Below are positions 26,384 to 34,444 of a DNA stretch of 59,018 nt, one piece after another. Below the pieces are notes generated by a model, which was not told the DNA's origin, ran no database searches, and saw only the letters and a program-made list of their open reading frames with translations. The position numbers were made by a program, and so were the translations under genes. The stretch comes from an uncultured bacterium (GTDB lineage Bacteria; Myxococcota_A; Polyangia; Polyangiales; Houyiibacteriaceae): NCBI GenBank assembly GCA_938024995.1, contig CALJDU010000101.1, positions 1 to 59,018 on the forward strand, in the 5' to 3' direction. Numbering within the stretch: the stretch's first letter is position 1; every line of letters starts with the position of its first letter.

Positions 26384-27262
26384 TTAGGCGGAGTCGCTGT
26401 ACCGCTTGCTCGCGCGGTACAGACTCGGCGAGACCCCGACCACTTGCTTGAACGCGCGCACGAGCTCCTCGCGTGATTCGAACGCGGTGTCGGTGGCCAT
26501 CTTCGCGAGATCGGGATCGCCGCCCATCACGCGTTGGGTCACGTGCGAGATCCGAAGGACGAGAAAGTAGCGGTGCGGCGTCACGCCGGTCACCTGCACA
26601 AACGCGCGCACGAGCTCGGTTGGGGTCACGCCGACGCGTCCCGCGAGCTCTGTCGCGTCGAGACGCTTCTGAAGCTGCTTCTCCATCAGGGTCGCGGCGT
26701 CGCGCGCGACCTGCGAGGCGTTCTTCAGCTTGATGGTGCGAGACGAGCGAGAGGCGTACGCAGAAAAGAAGTGGGCGATGGCGTCGCGCTGGACCCCGAC
26801 ACTCTCGTGATTCGCGACGGAGGTCACCGCGCGTTTGAACGTCTCGACGACCTCTTCGTGATCCAAGCTCGCCGGCACCGTGAGCTGCCGCTCCGCGACG
26901 CCCGCGACCGCGCAGAGCTCGGCGAGGGCGTGGCTGAAGCAAACAAGCGAGAGCGACTCGCGGTCTTCGCTGCCGATCCCGCGCGCCACGTACGGGACCT
27001 CTGCGGGCAAGCCGAGGACGCGATCAGGGCCCGTGTCGAAGGTTCGAGACCCGATCTGGAGGGTCTTCGCGAAGCCGCGCCGGACCTGTGTGAACGCCAG
27101 CATGGGCGACACGTGACGGTACTCTCCGTCACAAGGTCGCGAATCGTAGACGACGCTGATGCCATCAACGGCCGCCGGTGTGCTGGTCCAAGTCATCCAG
27201 TCGTCTTCAAGATATACACGAACACCACCCTCAGAACATCCGGAAGGCTGAAGCGACGTCAT
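26384..27262 (-). CDS. AraC-family transcription regulator
   Basis: A DNA-binding regulator of about 292 residues. The C-terminal 100 residues form the two helix-turn-helix units of the AraC/XylS domain (LDATELAGRVGVTPTELVRAF and MATDTAFESREELVRAFKQVVGVSPSLYR). The N-terminal 170 residues are probably a ligand or sensor domain. The start is uncertain: ATG 27262 gives a compact protein; a longer frame reaches 27340 and a shorter one starts near 27196. It is divergent from the formaldehyde detoxification genes, so it may regulate them, but no operator was identified. Confidence 0.85.
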   Translation of the reverse strand: MTSLQPSGCSEGGVRVYLEDDWMTWTSTPAAVDGISVVYDSRPCDGEYRHVSPMLAFTQVRRGFAKTLQIGSRTFDTGPDRVLGLPAEVPYVARGIGSEDRESLSLVCFSHALAELCAVAGVAERQLTVPASLDHEEVVETFKRAVTSVANHESVGVQRDAIAHFFSAYASRSSRTIKLKNASQVARDAATLMEKQLQKRLDATELAGRVGVTPTELVRAFVQVTGVTPHRYFLVLRISHVTQRVMGGDPDLAKMATDTAFESREELVRAFKQVVGVSPSLYRASKRYSDSA

Positions 27263-27434
27263 CAAACCCCGGCAAACCGCGAGCAACCGACTTCGTAGAG
27301 CGGAGCGAACATCGAGCGGTCGAGATCCCCAAAGAACCACCGGAATTGCTGTTCAGGTTCGCGGTTGGCCGGTAAGCCATCTGTTGCGCAGACCGCAGGT
27401 GACCGACCACAGTCGCGCGGAGACGGAGAGCAAG

Positions 27435-28547
27435 ATGAAGACACGCGCAGCGATCGCCTGGGAAGCAGGCCAAGACCTTGTCGTCGAAGAGGTCGACCTC
27501 GACGGACCGCGAGCGGGTGAAGTTCTCGTTCGCCTCGTCGCGACGGGCGTTTGCCACACCGATGCTTACACGATGAGCGGCGTCGATCCCGAGGGGCTCT
27601 TCCCCGCGGTGCTCGGTCACGAAGGCGGCGGCGTTGTTGAAGAGGTCGGCGAAGGCGTGACCTCGCTCGCCGTCGGTGACCACGTCATCCCGCTCTACAT
27701 TCCCGAGTGCAAGACCTGCTCGTTTTGCACGAGCGGCAAGACCAACCTCTGTCAGAAGATCCGCTCGACCCAAGGCAAGGGTTTGATGCCGGACGGAACC
27801 AGTCGCTTCTCCAAGAACGGCAAGACCCTCTTCCACTACATGGGGACCAGCACCTTCAGCGAGTACACCGTCGTTCCGGAGATCTCTCTCGCCAAGGTTC
27901 ACAAGGACGCGCCGCTCGAGAAGGTCTGCTTGCTCGGGTGCGGGATCACGACCGGGATCGGCGCGGTGCTGAACACCGCCAAGGTCGAGGCGGGCGCGAC
28001 GGTCGCGATTTTCGGCCTCGGCGGCATCGGGCTCGCCTGCGTTCAAGGTTCTGTCATGGCGAAGGCCAAGCGGATCATCGCGATCGACATCAACCCCGAC
28101 AAGTTTGAGCTCGCCAAGCAGCTCGGCGCGACCGACTGCGTGAACCCCAACGATCACGCCGGGACCCCGATCCAAGAGGTGATCGTCGAGATGACCAAGG
28201 GCGGCGTCGACTACAGCTTCGAAGCGGTCGGCAACGTCTCGCTCATGCGCGCGGCGCTCGAGTGCGCGCACAAGGGATGGGGCGAGAGCGTCATCATTGG
28301 GGTCGCGGGCGCGGGCGAAGAGATCGCGACCCGCCCCTTCCAGCTCGTGACCGGGCGCGTCTGGCGCGGCACCGCGTTCGGCGGCGTGAAGGGACGTTCT
28401 GAGCTCCCCGCGATCGTCGAGCGCTCGATGCGCGGCGAGATCACCATCGACCCCTTCATCACGCACACGATGAAGCTGGAAGAGATCAACCACGCCTTCC
28501 ACCTGATGCACGAGGGGAAGTCGATCCGCTCCGTGATCCACTTCTAG
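27435..28547 (+). CDS. S-(hydroxymethyl)glutathione dehydrogenase (class III alcohol dehydrogenase)
   Basis: Oxidises S-hydroxymethylglutathione (formaldehyde plus glutathione) with NAD to S-formylglutathione. The zinc-dependent medium-chain dehydrogenase has 370 residues. Catalytic-zinc ligands appear in GVCHTDAY and GHEGGGVVEEVG, four structural-zinc cysteines occur around CKTCSFCTSGKTNLC, and the NAD Rossmann motif is GLGGIGLAC. ATG 27435 follows GGAG and gives the normal class III length (glutathione-dependent formaldehyde dehydrogenase). It is followed after 3 bp by fghA, forming a detoxification operon. Confidence 0.96.
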   Translation: MKTRAAIAWEAGQDLVVEEVDLDGPRAGEVLVRLVATGVCHTDAYTMSGVDPEGLFPAVLGHEGGGVVEEVGEGVTSLAVGDHVIPLYIPECKTCSFCTSGKTNLCQKIRSTQGKGLMPDGTSRFSKNGKTLFHYMGTSTFSEYTVVPEISLAKVHKDAPLEKVCLLGCGITTGIGAVLNTAKVEAGATVAIFGLGGIGLACVQGSVMAKAKRIIAIDINPDKFELAKQLGATDCVNPNDHAGTPIQEVIVEMTKGGVDYSFEAVGNVSLMRAALECAHKGWGESVIIGVAGAGEEIATRPFQLVTGRVWRGTAFGGVKGRSELPAIVERSMRGEITIDPFITHTMKLEEINHAFHLMHEGKSIRSVIHF

Positions 28548-28550
28548 ACG

Positions 28551-29408
28551 ATGACCATCGACACCCAGGTCATCTCGCGCAATCGGCTCTTCGGCGGCGA
28601 GCAGCGCGTGCTCGAACACGAGTCCGGAGCGCTCGGCTGCACGATGCGGCTCAGCGCTTACCTCCCTCCTCGCGCGCTGGCGGGCGAGCGCTGCTCGGTG
28701 CTCATCTACTTGTCTGGGTTGACGTGCACCGAGCAGAACGTGACGACCAAGGCGGGCGCGCAACGCGCGTGCGCGGACCACGGGGTCGTCTTCATTTGCC
28801 CGGACACCTCACCACGCGGTGAGGACGTCGCCGACGACGAAGGATGGGACCTTGGCCAGGGCGCGGGCTTCTACCTCACGGCCACGCGGTCCCCCTGGGC
28901 GAAGCACTACGCGATGGATCGCTACGTCATGGACGAGGTCCTCGCGATCGCGGACACGCTGACTCCAGGCGACGCGGTCAGCGCCGGTCGCGTCGGGATC
29001 ACGGGTCACTCGATGGGCGGGCACGGCGCGATCACGCTCGGCCTCAAGCACGCGGAGCGCTTCGCCTCGATCAGCGCGCTCGCTCCGATCTTGCAGCCGA
29101 TGGATGTCCCGTGGGGCGAGAAAGCGTTTCGCGCGTACCTGGGCGACGAACGTGATGCCTGGGCCGCGTACGACTCACGCGCGCTGGTTCGCTCCGGCAA
29201 GACCCACCCGTACGAGATCTTGATCGACCAGGGCAGCGGGGATTCCTTCCTCGACAAGCACCTCGCCTGTGACGACTTCAAACGAGCCTGCGACGAAGCC
29301 GGGCAAGCCTTTCGCTACCGACTACAGAACGGCTACGACCACAGCTACTACTTCGTGGCGAGCTTCATCGCCGACCACGTCGAGCACCACGCGCGCTCGG
29401 TCGGCTAA
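28551..29408 (+). CDS. fghA: S-formylglutathione hydrolase
   Basis: Hydrolyses S-formylglutathione to formate and glutathione, completing formaldehyde detoxification. The esterase D-type alpha/beta hydrolase has 285 residues. The motifs are LIYLSGLTCTEQN (oxyanion region), GHSMGGHGA (nucleophile elbow), DQGSGDSFL (Asp) and GYDHSYYF (His). Length and triad match the family well. The gene starts three bases after adh and ends before a perfect 14-bp hairpin that probably stops both this operon and the convergent dioxygenase transcript. Confidence 0.96.
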   Translation: MTIDTQVISRNRLFGGEQRVLEHESGALGCTMRLSAYLPPRALAGERCSVLIYLSGLTCTEQNVTTKAGAQRACADHGVVFICPDTSPRGEDVADDEGWDLGQGAGFYLTATRSPWAKHYAMDRYVMDEVLAIADTLTPGDAVSAGRVGITGHSMGGHGAITLGLKHAERFASISALAPILQPMDVPWGEKAFRAYLGDERDAWAAYDSRALVRSGKTHPYEILIDQGSGDSFLDKHLACDDFKRACDEAGQAFRYRLQNGYDHSYYFVASFIADHVEHHARSVG

Positions 29409-29439
29409 CGCGCCCCCTCGTTCGGTTCGCGTGAACCTG

Positions 29440-29471
29440 AAAAGCCAGAGGCGAGAGCGCCTCTGGCTTTT
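29440..29471. terminator. Bidirectional intrinsic terminator
   Basis: A perfect 14-bp stem has AAAAGCCAGAGGCG at 29440-29453, a 4-base loop (AGAG), and CGCCTCTGGCTTTT at 29458-29471. It lies between the convergent fghA and TauD-like genes. The A/T-rich stem ends give a T-run on both strands, which fits a bidirectional terminator. Confidence 0.93.
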
Positions 29472-29493
29472 CCGTAAGCGTCTCGGCTGCGAG

Positions 29494-30579
29494 CTACGCC
29501 CACGCAGCCGCGATAAAGCGGGGGCCCTCATACGGCAGCCGACCGTGGCTGGTCGAGTGGTTGTCGATCGCGCAGACGTCACCCTGGCGCCACTTGTACG
29601 CGACCATGTGCTTCCAGATGAGGTCCCGCACGTGCTCCATATCGGCGTCGGAGATCTCGCGACCGTCTTGGTAGGTCACGTGCATCGGCTGCTCTTCCGG
29701 AGCGGTGATGCGACGGCGGACGGCGACCATCGCGCGTGAGAACTGCCAGAGCGCGAAGAACTTGGGATCACGACGCTTCGCGAAGATGCGCTTGTACTCG
29801 CCCGGAGCAGCCGACATGTGGAAGACCTGCGAGTGGTTCCACCAGGCTTCATCGCCGGTGATCGGGTGCTTGGCGATCGCGGGCTGCGTGCTGACGAGTC
29901 GCAGCCGGCCCTTTTCACCCCAGATCGGCGTGAACCCTTCCTCCGCGCACTTCGCCTCGATCTCGGCGCGATCGGTCGTGCCGAACATCTCGTCCCAGCG
30001 CTTGAGCTTCCAGAGGTCGCGCTTGTGCGCCTCTTCCGGCCCAACGTAGTTGCGGATGACCTTGATGCCGCCCTCCTCGAAGCGCTTGCGCACCGCCGGG
30101 TCCATGTCGCGGAGCACCTTCCGGAAGTCGACCAGCGGGGTCTCTCCGCCGACCGGGCACGGGGTGAGGCAGCAAAAGAAGAGCGAGCGCGGTGGGTGCC
30201 CGGTGAACGTCATCTCGCAGTGCTGCGGGATGGGGTAGTAGCCGGGCAGCTCGCTGGCGCGGAAGACATACTCTGTGAGCGGGTTACGAGGAGACGTCCC
30301 GAGGTACTCGTTCTGGAGCCCGGGATCGATCGCGCGAGAGACACGCTCGAAGTCGTCGGGCCCGGTGACATCAAACCCGCGAAAGAGAAGCGCGCCGTGC
30401 TTGTAGCGCTTGCCTTCGAGCAAGTTGGAGTGCTGCTCGATCCAGGCGACCAAGGTGTCGACTGAACGGTCCGCTTTCGGCTGCACGACGAGCGGCACAC
30501 CGTTGGGGTCGCCGCCGAATCCGTGCATGCGCATGAGGTCAAAAGGGAGCGTCTCGTTCGATTGGGTCTGGGTCTGCAT
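29494..30579 (-). CDS. TauD/TfdA-family Fe(II)/2-oxoglutarate dioxygenase
   Basis: A dioxygenase of about 361 residues (ATG 30579 preferred over the TTG at 30606). The iron-binding facial triad is visible as H-x-E in PQHCEMTFTG and a distal His in DNHSTSHGRLPYEG; the following Arg in GPRF fits the 2-oxoglutarate-binding Arg. It resembles TauD and SyrP-like hydroxylases. Such enzymes act on taurine, sulfonates, amino acids or small-molecule intermediates; the substrate here is unknown. It lies directly downstream of a TetR gene on the same strand, so that regulator probably controls it. Confidence 0.85.
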   Translation of the reverse strand: MQTQTQSNETLPFDLMRMHGFGGDPNGVPLVVQPKADRSVDTLVAWIEQHSNLLEGKRYKHGALLFRGFDVTGPDDFERVSRAIDPGLQNEYLGTSPRNPLTEYVFRASELPGYYPIPQHCEMTFTGHPPRSLFFCCLTPCPVGGETPLVDFRKVLRDMDPAVRKRFEEGGIKVIRNYVGPEEAHKRDLWKLKRWDEMFGTTDRAEIEAKCAEEGFTPIWGEKGRLRLVSTQPAIAKHPITGDEAWWNHSQVFHMSAAPGEYKRIFAKRRDPKFFALWQFSRAMVAVRRRITAPEEQPMHVTYQDGREISDADMEHVRDLIWKHMVAYKWRQGDVCAIDNHSTSHGRLPYEGPRFIAAAWA

Positions 30580-30642
30580 GAGTGTCTCGGGTGCGGATGG
30601 ATTCAAACAAGGGAACAGAGCGGGCGGGCGCCCACCGAAGAA

Positions 30643-31341
30643 TTAGTCAGAAGAGAGCGCGTCGGCGATCACAGCGGCTCGGGCGAGCGCGGCAACCACC
30701 GCGTCAGGATCCGCTCCGGCGCCGACCAAGAGATCGGTCAGGAGGGCCTCGATCCGTCCACCAGGGAGGATCCCGAAGCGCTCGAGCTTCTCGAGCTGCA
30801 TGACGCCGTGAAGCGCGCCCCACAGAACGACCGTGCGCAGGGTCGCGTCCCCCGTGCGGAGCGCGCCTTCCGCTTCGGCTTCAGCATAGTGACCCGCGAC
30901 GTGACTCAGGACCGCGCTGAGCGCGGGGACGACGCCGCGCGCGCCCTTTGCTTCTTCGGTCGCGAGGAGCTCACGCGGGTCGCCAACCGAGAGCGAGATC
31001 AGGCGGAACTCGGTCGGACGGCGCGCAGAGAGCGAGGCGTAGGCGTAGGCGTTCGCCGCGACGCGGGTGAGCGCGTCGCCTGAGCCCACCGCTGCGGTGC
31101 TCTGTTGAACGTCACCGAGGATCGTCTCGGCGGCGCGACGCTGAAGCGCGAACACGATGGCGTCCTTCGACTCGAAGTAGCGGTAGAGCGCGCCCGCGCG
31201 GTAGCCGAGCGCCTTCGCGACCTTGCTCATGGTGAGCGATTCGTACCCGCCCTCGGCGATGAGAAGCTTCGCCGCGGCGAGGATCCGCGCAGCGGTCTCC
31301 TCTCGGCGTTGTTCTCTCGGTGTGGCAACGGCGTGAACCAT
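30643..31341 (-). CDS. TetR-family transcription repressor
   Basis: A regulator of 232 residues. The N-terminal helix-turn-helix contains ILAAAKLLIAEGGYESLTMSKVAKALGYRAGALYRYFESKDAI, a textbook TetR DNA-binding signature (quoted here in part). The C-terminal ligand domain is Ala-rich and helical. I prefer ATG 31341 over the TTG at 31350, because the ATG lies in the centre of a palindromic operator. Two such operators precede the coding start, which predicts strong autorepression. The TauD-like gene downstream is the likely co-regulated target; the ligand is unknown. Confidence 0.9.
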   Translation of the reverse strand: MVHAVATPREQRREETAARILAAAKLLIAEGGYESLTMSKVAKALGYRAGALYRYFESKDAIVFALQRRAAETILGDVQQSTAAVGSGDALTRVAANAYAYASLSARRPTEFRLISLSVGDPRELLATEEAKGARGVVPALSAVLSHVAGHYAEAEAEGALRTGDATLRTVVLWGALHGVMQLEKLERFGILPGGRIEALLTDLLVGAGADPDAVVAALARAAVIADALSSD

Positions 31342-31366
31342 GTTCACCAACGTGAACGACGTTCAC
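31333..31366. promoter_or_regulatory. Double palindromic operator of the TetR regulator
   Basis: Two copies of GTGAAC-N3-GTTCAC lie at 31333-31347 and 31352-31366, starting 19 bp apart. The spacer of the first is CAT, the complement of the TetR start codon; the second sits in the upstream leader (spacer GAC, within a 17-bp perfect palindrome at 31351-31367). Such dyads are typical TetR operators. Confidence 0.85.
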
Positions 31367-31422
31367 GCAAGTGTCAAGGGAAACGCTGGCTCGGTTCGCT
31401 GCGAACACGCGGCACAACAAAA

Positions 31423-31841
31423 TTACAAGTCATCACGTATGTTTACGCGCATCCACTCTTGGCGATTCAGCCACTGCGTGATCGCGAGACGCACTGCGTT
31501 TCTCTCTTCAAGGAGCACGACGTGACCTCCTGGCACCTCCACAACCGCTCCGCTCGCGCGTTCCACAAACTGAATCAACCCGGGGGTCATCGGGTCGTCC
31601 GTGCCGATGACGCCGAACACCGGGAGCGCCTCGGGCACGGGCGCATTGCCGCGAGCAGAGCGAGCACGAACACGCGCCGTCCTGGAATCACGAGCAACGC
31701 GACGATGAGCGTCGCGGCGGCGAACCACCCAGAGAAGCCGAAGACGAGCTCCGCGACGATCAAACCGCAGGCGGCGAGGAGCGCCACGCGACGCGCTGGA
31801 GAGACGCGCCGAAGCTCAGCGCCCAGGCGCTCTCGGAGCAA
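31423..31841 (-). pseudogene. Remnant of a membrane protein fused to an alpha/beta-hydrolase C-terminus
   Basis: The 5' part (31841 down to about 31640) reads as a short protein with two hydrophobic segments (VALLAACGLIVAELVFGF and ATLIVALLVI). After about 31640 the sense switches to another frame, which reads as an alpha/beta-hydrolase C-terminus (LPVFGVIGTDDPMTPG, the Asp region, and VPGGHVVLLEE, the terminal His). A real hydrolase would need about 200 residues with a nucleophile elbow ahead of this, and none are present. A deletion plus frameshift is therefore more likely than a sequencing slip. The 5' start is a TTG abutting the upstream stop. Confidence 0.6.
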
Positions 31842-32720
31842 TCAGAGTCCCATGAAGAAGCCGACCAGCGGTCCGCCGAGCGCCCAGCACGCCGTCAGTC
31901 CGACGAGGTGCCAGAACATCGCGCCCCGTCGCGCCTCCTCGACGTAGCTCGCGCGGTCGCCTTCGTAGGTCACGTAGCGATCCGGCCCCGCGTCCTCGCG
32001 ATATGTCTGCCCGCTGACCTGGCGGGTCTTCCACGCCAAGACGAACGTCTCCCGCTTCCCGTCATCCGCGCGTTCATCGGCCCGGCCGGTCTCACCATCG
32101 ACCAGATGGACGAAGCCATGCGCGTCGACCCGCCCCGACTTCGCGACCACGGTTCGGCGAAGCGCGCGCCAAGTGGCGATGCTCGCCGCGAGCGTGACCG
32201 ATCCGATCGTGACGCCGATGGTCGCGACGCGCACGTACGTTCGAGCGACGTCGTCGAGCGAGAGGAACTCCCCGGAGTAGCTCCCGACACGAATACGAAG
32301 GGTGGTGAACACGCCGTACATACCGACGACCACGATCGACAAAAAGAGCGAGGTCACGGTCAGCGAAGGTGCTGAGCGCGCGCGGTCAAAACGCGGAAAG
32401 AGCCACCACCCCGCGCCTCCAAAAATCAGAACCGCGAGGGCGAACGAGAGCAGGCCGCTGGTGAACGCGAAGATCGTGACGAAGGAAGCCACGAAGAGCG
32501 AGAACGCGACCCGCCGGTCGCGACTGTGCGCGGCGAGCGCGACGAACAAGCCCGTGCACGCGAACATGGTCAAGTAGACGTGAACCCAGTTGTCGAAGGA
32601 CGCTATACGCGTGGCGATCATCGGCGCGAACGCGCAGAGCAGGAGCCGCGCGAACATCTTGAAACGCGCCGCGCGTTCCGCACCGATGTCGGGCTCAGTC
32701 TCTTCCGTCATAGGCTCCAT
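31842..32720 (-). CDS. Integral membrane protein of unknown function
   Basis: A protein of about 292 residues with six or seven hydrophobic segments. Four lie in the first half (LLLCAFAPMIATRIA, YLTMFACTGLFVALAA, FSLFVASFVTIFAF, LLSFALAVLIFGGAG), two near the middle (LTVTSLFLSIVVVGMYG, VATIGVTIGSVTLAASIA) and one at the C-terminus. A soluble loop of about 70 residues separates the last two. I recognise no family. ATG 32720 or 32711 is the likely start. The following gene is a decayed remnant on the same strand. Confidence 0.75.
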   Translation of the reverse strand: MEPMTEETEPDIGAERAARFKMFARLLLCAFAPMIATRIASFDNWVHVYLTMFACTGLFVALAAHSRDRRVAFSLFVASFVTIFAFTSGLLSFALAVLIFGGAGWWLFPRFDRARSAPSLTVTSLFLSIVVVGMYGVFTTLRIRVGSYSGEFLSLDDVARTYVRVATIGVTIGSVTLAASIATWRALRRTVVAKSGRVDAHGFVHLVDGETGRADERADDGKRETFVLAWKTRQVSGQTYREDAGPDRYVTYEGDRASYVEEARRGAMFWHLVGLTACWALGGPLVGFFMGL

Positions 32721-33134
32721 TGTCGCATGCGACCGAAGCCAACGCACTAGGGCTGCCCGTCGCGCGGGTCACGGCGCGGATCGGCGAAGCGATCGTCCTG
32801 GACGAGCACGTGACGACATCCGTGTGCTTGTGAATCGTCCAGAGCTCCGCGACCGCTTCCGCGTCGGTCAAGAAACAACGCCCTCGGATGATCCCGTTCT
32901 TCGTCCGATGAAACGAGTCGAGCTTCACGTACCAACAATCGTCGCGGAGGCTGAGCTCGTAGAGCAGCGCCGCGAGCGGCTCTCCGTGCAACTGAAGCAG
33001 AGCTTGATGTGACACCGCTCGTCCCCACGCGTCCTCGCAGGACCGTCGCGGAACCAAAACTCTCGTTCATCGAGCGCGAAATGTTCGAGGACGTTCATGA
33101 CGTCATCGTGACCGAGCAAACACCACACCCCCAA
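32695..33134 (-). pseudogene. Possible frameshifted small gene
   Basis: Two overlapping minus-strand frames each look protein-like in part. The upstream one reads VMNVLEHFALDEREFWFRD (from about 33098) and the downstream one reads LLQLHGEPLAALLYELSLRD, then DCWYVKLDSFHRTKNG, until a stop at 32695. A single shift between about 33060 and 33000 would join them into one protein of about 130 residues. The 3' end overlaps the start of the membrane-protein gene by about 25 bp. It could instead be one short intact frame (33057 to 32695). Evidence is weak. Confidence 0.35.
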
Positions 33135-33229
33135 ACACCTACCTCGTTTTGGTGAAGTTCAAGCCAACAGGGTGAACAAACATCGAAAACCGCCGCCCTA
33201 CCGAGCAAGGAGGCACAACTTCAACCAAA

Positions 33230-33835
33230 GTGAATCACACAGTGCCGTTTGCGATCACGAAGGAGATTGTTGAGACACGAAAGGGACCTCGTCAGGTTTT
33301 GATCGCGTCACCGCTCGTGACGATGATGGTCGGCAAAGGGCGCCTCGAGAAGATGCGGACGTCTCTGGCGCAGAGCGAGGTCGACGAGCAGCTCGTTGAA
33401 GACGTCAAGCGAACCGCGACTGAGGACTCCCCGATCATGGTGTTTCGGTGCCAGAGCGAGCGGGGCTCATGGGGCTTGGACCCATCACTCGAGGTTCGCG
33501 AACAGTACGAGCTGGGCAAGCTGCTCATCCAGTCGCAAGTCGCGAACTACCACGCGTTCGCGGACGCCGGGGTCGCGCTCTGCATCCACGTTGGCCTTAC
33601 CGTCGATGACATGCGCGCGATGCGTTTCGGCGGGAAGGAAACGATCAGCACGCTGGATCTGACGCAGCCCTACGATCGCTTGACCGACTGGCTCCTGCGC
33701 CACCATGTCTTCTTTTTCTCGAACGCGTTCGAGCGCTTTTTGGTTCAGACGCTCCCCGATCTCGTCCCGATGCTCGAGCTTCGACGCGAACGACTGAGCA
33801 CCTTGATCGCGCAGTCACGCAGCTCCGAAGTTTGA
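33230..33835 (+). CDS. Soluble protein of unknown function
   Basis: A protein of 201 residues starting at GTG 33230. An AAGGAGG lies 16 bases upstream, further than usual, so the start may not be exact. There is no signal peptide or membrane segment. It is mixed alpha/beta with a helical C-terminus (LPDLVPMLELRRERLSTLI) and stretches such as VALCIHVGLTVDDMRAMRFGG. I recognise no family. It lies in a less GC-rich pocket next to broken genes and could have been acquired. The gene ends 18 bp from the convergent OPT-partner gene. Confidence 0.75.
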   Translation: MNHTVPFAITKEIVETRKGPRQVLIASPLVTMMVGKGRLEKMRTSLAQSEVDEQLVEDVKRTATEDSPIMVFRCQSERGSWGLDPSLEVREQYELGKLLIQSQVANYHAFADAGVALCIHVGLTVDDMRAMRFGGKETISTLDLTQPYDRLTDWLLRHHVFFFSNAFERFLVQTLPDLVPMLELRRERLSTLIAQSRSSEV

Positions 33836-33853
33836 GCGAACCGCCCCTTGAGA

Positions 33854-34444
33854 TCAGAGTACGTCGCGAGCGGAAGCGAGCGCGCTCTTCGCGCGGTCCA
33901 AGGACGGCCCGACCTCGGCGTAGCACTCGTCGGTCATCGCGGACCAGGCGCGCGCGATCCCGCGCTCCATCATCGCGAACTGACCGATCATCTCCGCAAA
34001 CTTCTCGAGACCCATGTTCTCGATCATCGCCTCACGCCGATCGAGGAACTGCGGGATGCCTTCTTCCAAGAGACCGTCAAGTACCGCTTGCGCTGTTTCG
34101 TCCTTGTCCGTGAAAGCGCTCGGGAGCGCGTCGAGGTCGTCGGAGATCTGCTTCAGCATTTCCGACGCGTCGCTGCTGGGCGGACCACCACGATACGGCC
34201 CTTCTTCGCCGGTCGCTTCGTCCGCAGGCTTCCGCGCGCTTCGCGCCAGCACCGCGCCGACGATCATCAACGCCATGCCGCCGAGGAACGGAGGACCGCC
34301 GATGTCCCACCACGCCGAGATCCGCTGCGACGCGGTCTGCGCTGGAGCGTCCTCGCCGCGCTCCACGTTTTGAGGAATCGCGGCGGCGTAACCGCCAGCC
34401 AAGGTGACGCCGAGCAAGAACAATACGAAGCCGATGATCTTCAT
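33854..34444 (-). CDS. Small membrane protein coupled to the OPT transporter
   Basis: A protein of 196 residues with an N-terminal hydrophobic segment (about 4-22) and a second one at about 52-68 (FLGGMALMIVGAVLA). The acidic helical tail that follows (about 90-196, EMLKQISDDLDALPSAF onward) is probably cytosolic or periplasmic. The ATG shares a base with the stop of the upstream OPT transporter (TGATG at 34442-34446), so they are co-translated. No known domain. It is perhaps an accessory subunit of the transporter, inferred from coupling only. Confidence 0.75.
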   Translation of the reverse strand: MKIIGFVLFLLGVTLAGGYAAAIPQNVERGEDAPAQTASQRISAWWDIGGPPFLGGMALMIVGAVLARSARKPADEATGEEGPYRGGPPSSDASEMLKQISDDLDALPSAFTDKDETAQAVLDGLLEEGIPQFLDRREAMIENMGLEKFAEMIGQFAMMERGIARAWSAMTDECYAEVGPSLDRAKSALASARDVL

